A DNA stretch of 22,018 bases, from NCBI GenBank assembly GCA_964626565.1, contig CAZVFX010000119.1:1-22018 (forward strand), read 5' to 3'. Each line of letters opens with the position of its first letter. The first letter of the stretch is position 1. Position numbers and translations under genes: made by a program. Source of the DNA: CAZVFX01 sp964626565. Its GTDB lineage: Bacteria > Myxococcota_A > UBA9042 > CAIXZC01. Positions 8,502-15,800 of this stretch are shown piece after piece. A model generated the notes under the pieces. It did no database searches. It saw only the letters and a program-made list of their open reading frames with translations, and was not told the origin of the DNA.

Positions 8502-8556
8502 AAGAGCAACAGTAAGACAACTACCCAGGTACAACGCATATACGCCCCCCCGAAAA
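8502..8556. repeat. 55-bp exact duplicate, right copy (assembly overlap)
   Basis: Exact copy of 8347-8401. Upstream continuation of the gene (towards higher coordinates) is found only after this copy, and downstream coding only before the left copy, as expected if both are the same genomic segment. Confidence 0.95.
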
Positions 8557-8565
8557 TACGAGAGC

Positions 8566-8594
8566 AACTTACTATGTACCGTCATTTCGGTCAA
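8566..8594 (-). promoter_or_regulatory. Possible promoter of the nucleotidase operon
   Basis: On the minus strand TTGACC (8594-8589; five of six matches to the -35 consensus) is followed after 17 bases by TAAGTT (8571-8566; only three of six matches to the -10). It lies upstream of ATG 8384 once the duplicated 55 bp and N run are collapsed. The weak -10 makes this tentative. Confidence 0.3.
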
Positions 8595-8598
8595 TACC

Positions 8599-8633
8599 TA
8601 GTGGCTGGTGGCTAGTGGTTAGTGGCTGGTTGT
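8599..8633. repeat. Heptanucleotide array, TAGTGGC core
   Basis: Units TAGTGGC, TGGTGGC, TAGTGGT, TAGTGGC, TGGTTGT in strict 7-bp period. Its beginning CTAGTGGCTGG pairs as an inverted repeat with the far end of the next array (CTAGTGGCTTGG on the minus strand), so the two arrays may be ends of one small element of roughly 106-120 bp. Confidence 0.85.
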
Positions 8634-8666
8634 CAGCCGTTGGCCGTCGTCCTTGCTGTTGATGTT

Positions 8667-8700
8667 GCCCAAGCCCCAAGCCCCAAGCCCCAAGCCACTA
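8667..8700. repeat. Heptanucleotide array, GCCCCAA core
   Basis: Units GCCCAA (6 bp), GCCCCAA three times, then GCCACTA. Read on the minus strand it is a run of GGCTTGG units following GGCTAGT. It directly follows the stop of the DUF4139-like gene on that strand. Confidence 0.88.
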
Positions 8701-8719
8701 GCCGCCTGCTGCGGCTAGT
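8697..8719 (-). other. Perfect 9-bp hairpin at the end of the DUF4139-like gene
   Basis: ACTAGCCGC (8697-8705) and GCGGCTAGT (8711-8719) form a perfect 9-bp stem with a 5-base loop, spanning the stop codon of the minus-strand gene. It could slow or end transcription or protect the mRNA 3' end. There is no T-tract after it on the minus strand, so it is not a standard intrinsic terminator. Confidence 0.5.
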
Positions 8720-10226
8720 ACTGATGCAACGCCTCATACTCATAGGCCAACTTCACCTTCTTCCCCTTCTTCACATCAATCGTCCAGTGGATCGTTGACT
8801 TCGGATTGGGGTCCCTGGTCGAAATGATCTGCTCGTCCACTTTTCCCTTGTTGCCCGCGGCCTTCACCTTTCCCATCACCGGTTTTTCCACTCGGACGGT
8901 GATGTCCTTGCCCCGCCGGTTGTTGATGGTGAGAGTGCCTTTCACCGTGACCCGGGCCCACCGCGACCCTAGGAACTTCAAGCTGCTGTTGGACCTGTCC
9001 TCCTCTCTCTCCTCCGCCTTGCACAGGACTGCGGATGCAATTGAAATGGGGATCACCGCCTCGCCCCCTTTGTGGGTGTAGTTGACCACTCCCTGGCCCA
9101 GCGGCCGGCCGGTCTTGGTAATGAGAATGGGACCGGTGGTCAGCGGGAAGTCCAACTTGTTGGTGATCAGCGCGGCCAGCCAGGCGTCGTTGCCCTGCTC
9201 CAGGTCTCCGAGATACATGGGCACCTTCCAGGAGTAGATGAGCCGGGCCGGCACCTTCCCCGCACCGATGGGGAGCATCGCCCGCTCCCCCCGCGCCAGG
9301 GTCAATTCCGTAGGACCGTACAGGTAGGTCTCCTCCGACGGCGTCACCTCGCCGGGGCCGCTGGACGCACTCATCATCTGCTGGGCCGGCATCGCATTCA
9401 TCGCCTGGAAATTCCAGCCGGCCTGGCCGCCTCTCGCACCCGTAGTGTGGTTCATCACTCCCCGCATGATCCCTTCGGTGACGCTCAACGCGTTGAACAG
9501 CGGCGACTGTTCATACCTGAACGGAAAGGTGGATTCACCGGTGGCGAACTGCGCATCTACCGAGGCCAGATCCAAGGCGTTGTTGATCACCAGAGCATTC
9601 ATGGTGAGCTTCCCCTTGTCGCTCTGCCCCATCTCCAGGCGATAGGAGGGGATCCAGCCGATGGCACTCGTCATATAGCTGATCCCCAGATGGAATTTTT
9701 CACCCTTCCCCTTCAACCTGATTCGGATCTTCTTGTCGGCTGTGACCGGCTCCTCCTTCCCTTCGGGCTGCATCTCCAGTTGCTCGATCTTGGCCACCGG
9801 TATCAGCAGGGTGCCGTCCTTGGTCTCCAGCGACACCGCGGTGACTCCACCGGGACCGACGTTGACCAGGCCCGCGAACCTGCCGGTCCTGGTGGCTCCA
9901 CCGCTGCGTATCCACAACCGCTTATCGCTCCTCGAAGCCATTACTGAAGAAAGAGTGGAAAACTCCCCGGCTGAAATCCGGGGGTTACCCTTCACTTCCA
10001 GCACTCTGGTTTCCGATCTGGGCGTTACTCCCAGCGTGCCCAGCAGCGGCACCGCATGCAGTAACGTGCCGGTCCACTCAGTCTCCGCTTCGCCCCGCCC
10101 CTCCTCAACGATCCACGAGAGACCGTTCTTGTACAGAACCACCGACGTGGGGGACGACTTGAAATCCTGGCCCACAGCCGTGGTCGCGAAACAAATCGTC
10201 AGCATAATGACGGGTAAAATTCTCAT
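8715..10226 (-). CDS. DUF4139-like periplasmic protein
   Basis: 503 residues from ATG at 10226, with GGAGGT five bases upstream. The first 20 residues (MRILPVIMLTICFATTAVGQ) are a Sec signal peptide with no lipobox, so the mature protein is periplasmic or secreted. The sequence follows the DUF4139 pattern: an N-terminal VVLYKNGLSWIVEEG, the central ISYMTSAIGWIPSYRLEM followed by LTMNALVINNALDLASVDAQFATG, and a C-terminal beta-rich end with INNRRGKDITVRVEKPV and IHWTIDVKKGKKVKLAYEY. A Met/Gln/Ala-rich low-complexity stretch lies near residues 265-295. The role of this family is poorly known; no catalytic residues can be proposed. It is transcribed alone from a divergent promoter region shared with rimI and is separated from the nucleotidase operon by heptamer arrays, so it is probably not part of that operon. 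Confidence 0.85.
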   Translation of the reverse strand: MRILPVIMLTICFATTAVGQDFKSSPTSVVLYKNGLSWIVEEGRGEAETEWTGTLLHAVPLLGTLGVTPRSETRVLEVKGNPRISAGEFSTLSSVMASRSDKRLWIRSGGATRTGRFAGLVNVGPGGVTAVSLETKDGTLLIPVAKIEQLEMQPEGKEEPVTADKKIRIRLKGKGEKFHLGISYMTSAIGWIPSYRLEMGQSDKGKLTMNALVINNALDLASVDAQFATGESTFPFRYEQSPLFNALSVTEGIMRGVMNHTTGARGGQAGWNFQAMNAMPAQQMMSASSGPGEVTPSEETYLYGPTELTLARGERAMLPIGAGKVPARLIYSWKVPMYLGDLEQGNDAWLAALITNKLDFPLTTGPILITKTGRPLGQGVVNYTHKGGEAVIPISIASAVLCKAEEREEDRSNSSLKFLGSRWARVTVKGTLTINNRRGKDITVRVEKPVMGKVKAAGNKGKVDEQIISTRDPNPKSTIHWTIDVKKGKKVKLAYEYEALHQY

Positions 10227-10255
10227 GGGAACCTCCGTGATGTCAGGTCGTCAGC

Positions 10256-10284
10256 AAGATAGCAGATGAAAGGATTCGTGCCAA
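10256..10284 (-). promoter_or_regulatory. Promoter of the DUF4139-like gene
   Basis: On the minus strand TTGGCA (10284-10279; five of six -35 matches), a 17-base spacer, and TATCTT (10261-10256; four of six) preceded by TGC, an extended -10. It is 29 bases upstream of the start codon. It overlaps the proposed rimI promoter on the other strand. Confidence 0.55.
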
Positions 10285-10303
10285 CGACGTTCTGTGCTAG
10301 AAT
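10275..10303 (+). promoter_or_regulatory. Extended -10 promoter candidate for rimI
   Basis: TGCTAGAAT at 10295-10303 is an extended -10 with TAGAAT matching five of six consensus bases. The -35 position (TTCGTG, 10275-10280) is poor. Transcription would begin about 10310, leaving only a short leader that starts at the GGAGG ribosome-binding site (10311-10315). Confidence 0.4.
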
Positions 10304-10322
10304 CCGCGCCGGAGGCGAAGGT

Positions 10323-10757
10323 ATGCTTATCAGGAAGATGACGCCTGACGATATGGAAGAAATCATGGCCATCGAGGGAGTTTCCTTCGAGAGTCCCTGG
10401 CTGCCGGAAATGTTCGAGGCGGAAATGGCGGGGCCAATCTCGGACGCGCTGTCGGTGGAAATCGACGGCCTGTACGCCGGCTATGTGACCTTCCGGGTGA
10501 TCCTGGACGAAGCCCACCTCATGAACGTGGCGATTCATCCCGATTTTCGGAAGCGTGGCTACGGCCGGCGTCTGACGCAGCACTTCCTCGATGATTGCAT
10601 GGAGAGGGGGGTGAAGTACTTCTACCTGGAGGTGCGGCCTTCCAACGTCCCCGCCCGCAAGTTGTACCGAAGTTTCGGCTTTCGCATCACAGGGGTGCGA
10701 AAAGGTTACTACGAAGACGGTGAGGACGCGTTACTAATGGAATTAACCAAGCCCTAA
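10323..10757 (+). CDS. rimI: Ribosomal protein S18 alanine N-acetyltransferase RimI
   Basis: 144 residues from ATG at 10323, with GGAGG at 10311-10315 seven bases upstream; a longer reading from 10266 lacks a ribosome-binding site and adds 19 residues foreign to the family. It has the GNAT fold: beta strand with MNVAIHPDFRKRGYG, where R76-x-x-G79-x-G81 binds acetyl-CoA, then YLEVRPSN and ARKLYRSFGF. Glu103 and Tyr115 fall at the same numbers as the catalytic base and acid known from Salmonella RimI, and the length (144) fits the family (about 148). It transfers acetyl from acetyl-CoA to the N-terminal Ala of ribosomal protein S18 in the cytoplasm. Other N-alpha acetyltransferases of the GNAT family are the only alternative. 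It is followed by dusB after 71 bp that contain a tandem duplication. Confidence 0.9.
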   Translation: MLIRKMTPDDMEEIMAIEGVSFESPWLPEMFEAEMAGPISDALSVEIDGLYAGYVTFRVILDEAHLMNVAIHPDFRKRGYGRRLTQHFLDDCMERGVKYFYLEVRPSNVPARKLYRSFGFRITGVRKGYYEDGEDALLMELTKP

Positions 10758-10825
10758 GCGTAAGCGCCGGGCCGCGCCAGGAGACACCAGAGGCGTAAGC
10801 GCCGGGCCGCGCCAGGAGACACCAG
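10758..10825. repeat. Tandem duplication (33-bp units, 35-bp period) covering the dus ribosome-binding site
   Basis: The 33-bp unit beginning GCGTAAGCGCCGGGCCGCGC and ending GGAGACACCAG occurs at 10758-10790 and again at 10793-10825, separated by AG. It fills the whole gap between the rimI stop (10755-10757) and the dus start region. Each copy contains a GGAG ribosome-binding site; only the second copy is placed to serve the dus ATG. Confidence 0.92.
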
Positions 10826-10828
10826 CCG

Positions 10829-11875
10829 ATGTCAACAAGCCAGATCATCTTAGGCAACCGCGTCCACTTTGCGCCTCTGGCCGGCATTGCGGACCCTTCC
10901 TGCCGCATTCTGTGCCGCCTGTTCGGCGCGGGCCCGCTCATGAGCGAGATGGTTTCGGCCCACGCTACTGCAGTGGACATCATGGGTCCGCTCTCCGACG
11001 AGGTAGAGCTGTTGGAGCAGCAGCAGCCTTTGGCGGTGCAGTTCGTCGGCAGCGACCCGGAATTGATGGCCGAATCGGCCCGCCGGGCCGCGGCCCTCGG
11101 CGCCTCGTCGATCAACCTCAACTTCGCGTGTCCCGCGCGCAAGATTGTGAGGTCCGGTAAAGGCGCGGCCATGATGAAGACTCCCGACCTGGCCCTGGAG
11201 ATAATGAAGGCGGCCCGGGCCGCGGTTGAAATTCCCGTCACGGTGAAGATCCGAGCCGGCTGGACCAAGGACACCATCAACGCACTCGAGATCTCCCAAC
11301 TGGCAGAGGAGGCCGGGCTGGCGGCTGTCTTCCTTCATCCTCGCACCCGGGCTCAGGGTTTTGGCGGCGAATCGGACTGGTCACTCATCAAGAAGGTGAA
11401 AGAGGGAGTGAACATCCCAGTCGTGGGCAATGGCGATATCAAGACCCCGGACGACGCGGTGCGCATGCTTGAAACCACCGGCTGCGACGCGATCATGATC
11501 GGAAGGGGGGCGCTGGGCCGACCCTGGCTCTTCAGCCAGATCATCGCGCGGCTGCGAAAGGAATGCCTCCTGTCCACACCGGCCTTTGATACCAACCCGG
11601 TACCCGATCTGACCGGCATTGGCGAGCCGCCCGAATTCGACGTCGACCGTCTGGCGCAAGGTATTCCGGATGAACTCGGCCGCCTCGTCCATCTTCACCT
11701 CGCTCTGGCTCTGCACTGTCGTGAGGAACTGAAAGTCGCACGTCAGATCCGCAAGCACCTCATCTGGTACTCCCGCGGCATGGCTCACAGCCACGTGTTC
11801 CGGGCCAACATTCACACCGCGGTCGATCGTCAATCTCTCACCCACCTCATAGACGGTTTCTTCACCGGCTCGTGA
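10829..11875 (+). CDS. dusB: tRNA-dihydrouridine synthase, DusB/NifR3-like
   Basis: 348 residues. The ATG at 10829 has GGAG eleven bases upstream, in the second copy of the tandem duplication. The protein is an FMN-dependent TIM-barrel reductase that converts uridine to dihydrouridine in the D-loop of tRNA using NAD(P)H. Family motifs appear in order: FAPLAGIAD (14-22), MSEMVSA (38-44), QFVGSDP (71-77), NLNFACPARKI with catalytic Cys101, GKGAAMM (110-116), VKIRAGW with Lys140, HPRTRAQGFGG with His170, VVGNGDI and MIGRGALGRPWLF for FMN phosphate binding. Near residues 250-285 there is an insert (LSTPAFDTNPVPDLTG and following) that is longer than I expect for bacterial DusB. The subfamily (DusB rather than another bacterial Dus) is judged from overall motifs, so the symbol is less sure than the function. 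Confidence 0.9.
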   Translation: MSTSQIILGNRVHFAPLAGIADPSCRILCRLFGAGPLMSEMVSAHATAVDIMGPLSDEVELLEQQQPLAVQFVGSDPELMAESARRAAALGASSINLNFACPARKIVRSGKGAAMMKTPDLALEIMKAARAAVEIPVTVKIRAGWTKDTINALEISQLAEEAGLAAVFLHPRTRAQGFGGESDWSLIKKVKEGVNIPVVGNGDIKTPDDAVRMLETTGCDAIMIGRGALGRPWLFSQIIARLRKECLLSTPAFDTNPVPDLTGIGEPPEFDVDRLAQGIPDELGRLVHLHLALALHCREELKVARQIRKHLIWYSRGMAHSHVFRANIHTAVDRQSLTHLIDGFFTGS

Positions 11876-11938
11876 GTCTTGCTCCGCACCAACACCCGTG
11901 GTATCGTCCACGCGTTCCCATGTTAAGGGGAGGTAAAA

Positions 11939-12720
11939 ATGTTTGAAAAAGCAGTGGAAGTGGCTGGAAAGACCGTGCTCATAACCGGTGGTGCGAAAGG
12001 AATGGGGAAGCTGTGGGCAGAGCATTTTGCCGGGGACGGGGCGAGACTTGTGTTGTGGGATCTCGACCAGGACGCGTTGGACGAAACCGAAGCCTCGTTT
12101 TCGTCGCGAGGATGGGACGTGTTTACCCAGGTGGTGGACGTCACCAAGCGCTCCAACGTCTATTACGCCGCGGAAGAGGTGGCGGAGCAGTTTGGCGTGG
12201 TGGACATCCTGGTGAACAACGCCGGCGTCGTAGCCGCGGGTAACTTCCTGGACATGGCGGATAAGATGCTCGAAGCCACTATCGACGTGGACTTGAAAGC
12301 CCTGCTTTGGACCACCAAGGCTCTTCTCCCCAACATGCTCAAACAAGGTAGCGGACACATCCTCAATGTAAGCTCTGCTTCCGGTTTCATCGGTGTGCCT
12401 TTCATGCCGGCCTATGCCGCGGCTAAATGGGGTGTGTTGGGTCTCACCGACTCCTTACGCCTGGAGATGGAACTGAGCGGCCACAAAGACATCCGCTTCA
12501 CCGTGTTCTGTCCCAGCTATGTCGATACCGGCATGTTCGCAGGAGTCAAGGCGCCCAAGCTCGTGCCTTTGCTTTCGCCGGACGAGGCGGTGGCCCGGGG
12601 CTATCGGGCCTTTCGCAAAGGTGAGTACGTGATAAAGGAGCCCTTCGTGGTGAAGTTTACGCCCGCGCTCCGCGCGCTGCTCCCCACGCCGGTTTTCGAC
12701 CGCGTATCAGCGCTCATGGG
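11939..12720 (+). CDS. Short-chain dehydrogenase/reductase (3' end lost in assembly gap)
   Basis: 260 residues are visible before the N run. The ATG at 11939 has GGAGG six bases upstream. It is a classical SDR: cofactor motif TGGAKGMG (16-23), Asp41 at the end of the second strand (favouring NAD(H) over NADP(H)), NNAG (93-96), Ser at 145-146 (NVSSASG), and the catalytic pair Tyr159 and Lys163 (YAAAK), followed by CPSYVDTGMF. The C-terminal part (KGEYVIKEPFVVKFTPALRALLP) resembles retinol- or hydroxysteroid-dehydrogenase-like SDRs. Members of that group end about 15-30 residues later, so little is missing. The substrate cannot be told from sequence. The frame continues through the N run into the next protein, but that fusion has no support. 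Confidence 0.88.
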
Positions 12721-12820
12721 NNNNNNNNNNNNNNNNNNNNNNNNNNNNNNNNNNNNNNNNNNNNNNNNNNNNNNNNNNNNNNNNNNNNNNNNNNNNNNNN
12801 NNNNNNNNNNNNNNNNNNNN
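12721..12820. other. Assembly gap of 100 N, real size unknown
   Basis: Unlike the first gap, the flanks share no sequence, so this is a true gap of unknown length. It hides the end of the SDR gene, any spacer, and the start and signal peptide of the large cysteine-rich protein. The open frame across it is accidental (100 N plus matching frame). Confidence 0.93.
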
Positions 12821-15800
12821 GACGAGCAGTTCTGCAACGACGATAGCTGCCAGGACGACGAGTGCACTCCCGGCGAAGTCTACTGCGAGAATGACGCGGT
12901 GTTCATCTGCCTCGAAAACGGCAGTGGCTTCGAGTTGGCCGAGCAGTGCGGGCCGGTCCAGTACTGTGAAGACGGAGCCTGCCACGATATGGCGTGTGTT
13001 CCGGGTGAACCCGAATGCGAAGGAGACGTGCTGTTTGCCTGCGATGCAGCGGGTAAGGAGATGACTGAAATCCAGGATTGTGCCGCCGGGGGACTCTACT
13101 GTTTCGAGGGAGCCTGCATGGATACCCTCTGTATCCCGGGGGTGAAGTTCTGTGCTTCCGCTTCCTCCACGTCGGTATGTACGGTGGATGGGATGGGCTA
13201 CGAGGAGATCCCCTGCCCGGAGCAACACTACTGCAAGCTCGGAGAATGCCTGCTCTGGAACTGCGAGCCCGCAGAACCGATGTGTGATGGTCAGGTAGCA
13301 ACCGTCTGCGATCCTTCCGGAGAAGGCCCGGAGCCGGGCGGCGAGGATTGCTTTGCCGGCGGCCTGCTTTGCAGCTCCGGGGTGTGCGTGGATTGCTATC
13401 CCGAGTGCTTTGGAAAGGAGTGCGGAGACGACGGCTGTGGAGGCGATTGCGGCGCATGCGATGATGGCAATCCCTGCACCAGCGGCGAGTGTGAACAAGC
13501 GGTGTTCATGTGCCAGTACACCACCATCCCCGACTGCTGCCTCCTCGATGCCCAATGCACCGACGAAGACCCCTGCACCGTGGACAGTTGCACCGACAAC
13601 GTCTGCTGGAATACCGATATGTGCTGCCAATCCCACGGGGACTGCACCGACATGGACGACGAGTGCACCCACGACCTGTGCCTGAACAATTTCTGCTGGT
13701 ATGCACCCAAACCGGGATCGGAGTGCTGCCCGAAGTACACACTCTTCGAAGGCTTCGAGTACACTGCCGCGCTCGGCTGGTCGCTGGCGGACGACGGGGT
13801 GCACAAATGGGAGCTCACCGGTGACGCCGTCTTTGACGGTGGATACTCCCTGGTCGCGACCAGTTGGCACAATGGAGCTACCGCCACGCTCCCCGGTCCC
13901 TTCGTCGTGCCGCACAACGGCGCTTCCCTGGAATTCCACTACCTCACCGTTGGTTGGCTGGAAATCGATTGCTCCTGGATGGGAATCACCGTCTACGTCA
14001 ACGGGGCCGCTGTGGACCTCATTTGTGAGCCCGCTCCCCTCTGGCAGGGCTATGCCCTCGACCTTTCTGCCTGGGCAGGACAGACGGTTACGGTGCAGAT
14101 CGCTTACGACGTGAGCAACAACGGCAATCCGGACCATCGGGCCTACCTGGACGAGGTGCATATCGTAACGCCGTGCTGCACCAGCGATTCCCACTGCGAC
14201 GACGGTGACTATTGTACCGCGGACAGTTGTGGCGACGATGGGGCCTGCTACCATGAGCCTGACCCCGGCTGCTGCCACCCCGCCCTCCTCCAGCAGGACT
14301 TCGAGGACGGACTCGCCTGGGGATGGGAGCTTTCCTCCGGCGGCTTGAAAAAGTGGGCGGTAAGCAGCGAGGAACCACATACCGGTCAGTTCGGACTGCT
14401 GTGCGACCAGGCCAACTCGCCCGCGGTCTTCACCCTCCCCGGCACCTACGTGTTGCCACCGTCGGGAGGAGTGCTGAAGATGTGGATGAAGACTGTGAAC
14501 TGGAACGTTATCACGTGGGGGGTGGACGGCATCTCCGTTTACGTCAACGGGACGCTGGCCGCGGTGAGCAGCAACCCCTCACCTCAGTGGTCGCTGTATA
14601 CCCTGGATCTCGGTGCATGGGCGGGCCAGGAAGTTACCGTTGAAATCGGCTACAGCCTGGTCGCCCAGGGCAATCAGGGACACAAGGTGTTGCTGGACGA
14701 CATACAACTCGTCCAGGCGTGCTGCGACGAGGACTCGGAATGCGATGACGGCAACCCGTGTACCGAGGACGAGTGTGGACTCTGGGGCGCATGTCTCCAT
14801 GAGCCCGACGAAGAGTGCTGCAACCCGGAAGTGTTCGCCGAGAACTTCGACTTTGGCGTCGCTCCCAAGTGGGGGCTCACCCAGGACGGCCAGCTCGAGT
14901 GGTCCATCACCGAAGAGGACGCCAAGAGCGGCGGCTACTCACTTACCTGCTGGAAAGGGGAAAACGGGGCGGTGGCAACCCTCCCCTTAGAAGTGACCGT
15001 CCCCTGGGCGGGTGCGAACTTCGAGTTCTGGTATAAAACTGTCGATTGGAACGCGCTCAACTGCGAAACAGATGGGATCGCGGTGTACGTCAACGACCAG
15101 AAGGCGGGGTCCGTATGTGACCCGGCGGAGGCGTGGACGTTGGCTCAAGTCGACCTGACTCCCTGGGTCGGCCAGACGGTGATCATCCGGCTTGCCTACT
15201 CCGTCACCTCTCCCGGCAACGGCAACCATAAGGCCTTTGTGGACGATGTTAGACTGGTTCAGGTTTGTTGCGAAGCCGATGAACAGTGCGACGACGGAGA
15301 TGGTTGCACCGAAGATGCATGCGCCGGTGGTGTCTGCACCAACGAAAGCGACCCCGCCTGTTGTGGAATGTCCCTCTTCCAGGAGGACTTTGAGATGGGC
15401 TCTGCCTGGAACTGGATTTTGGGAGAGCCGGGCCAGAGTCAGTGGACCTTGTTCATGGAGGAGGGTGATGGCGGACTATACTCTCTCCACGCTTCCGCAA
15501 CCCCATCGGCTGCGACCCTTCCCGGCCAGCACTACATCCCGGCCAGCGGCGCGTTGTTCACCTTTTTCTATCGCACCGAGAATTGGGCGCTGATCGACTG
15601 TGAGGCCAAGCAGGGGATCACGGTGCTGGTCAACGGTGTGGCGGCAGGGTCGGCGTGCACCACTTCTCCCGAGTGGGGGCCGTTCAACCTGGACCTGGCC
15701 GAGTGGGGCGGGCAGACCGTTACCCTGCAGGTCAAGTACAACGTTCCCAATACGGGCAATCCCGGTCACAAGGGCTGGATCGACAATTTCGACCTGGTGC

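Larger units (their letters stand above)
8385..8714. other. 330-base stretch without a gene: gap, duplicate, promoter candidate and heptamer arrays
   Basis: Between the start of the nucleotidase gene and the end of the DUF4139-like gene. It holds the end of the left 55-bp copy, 100 N, the right 55-bp copy, a weak promoter candidate for the nucleotidase gene, and two 7-bp-period arrays in inverted arrangement. If the duplicate is collapsed, the real spacer is about 175 bp. No small coding gene is convincing here. Confidence 0.85.

Noticed and set aside
8385..8594. N-terminal extension of the nucleotidase to 8594
   Set aside because: It runs through the N run and reads the duplicated 55 bp in a different frame. 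ATG 8384 gives a perfect lipoprotein signal.
8599..8700. CRISPR array
   Set aside because: Units are 7 bp with no spacers, and no cas gene is nearby.
12707..14380. 557-residue minus-strand frame opposite the cysteine-rich protein
   Set aside because: It crosses the N run, has low-complexity Ala/Val composition and no motif. It is a shadow of the repeat protein gene.
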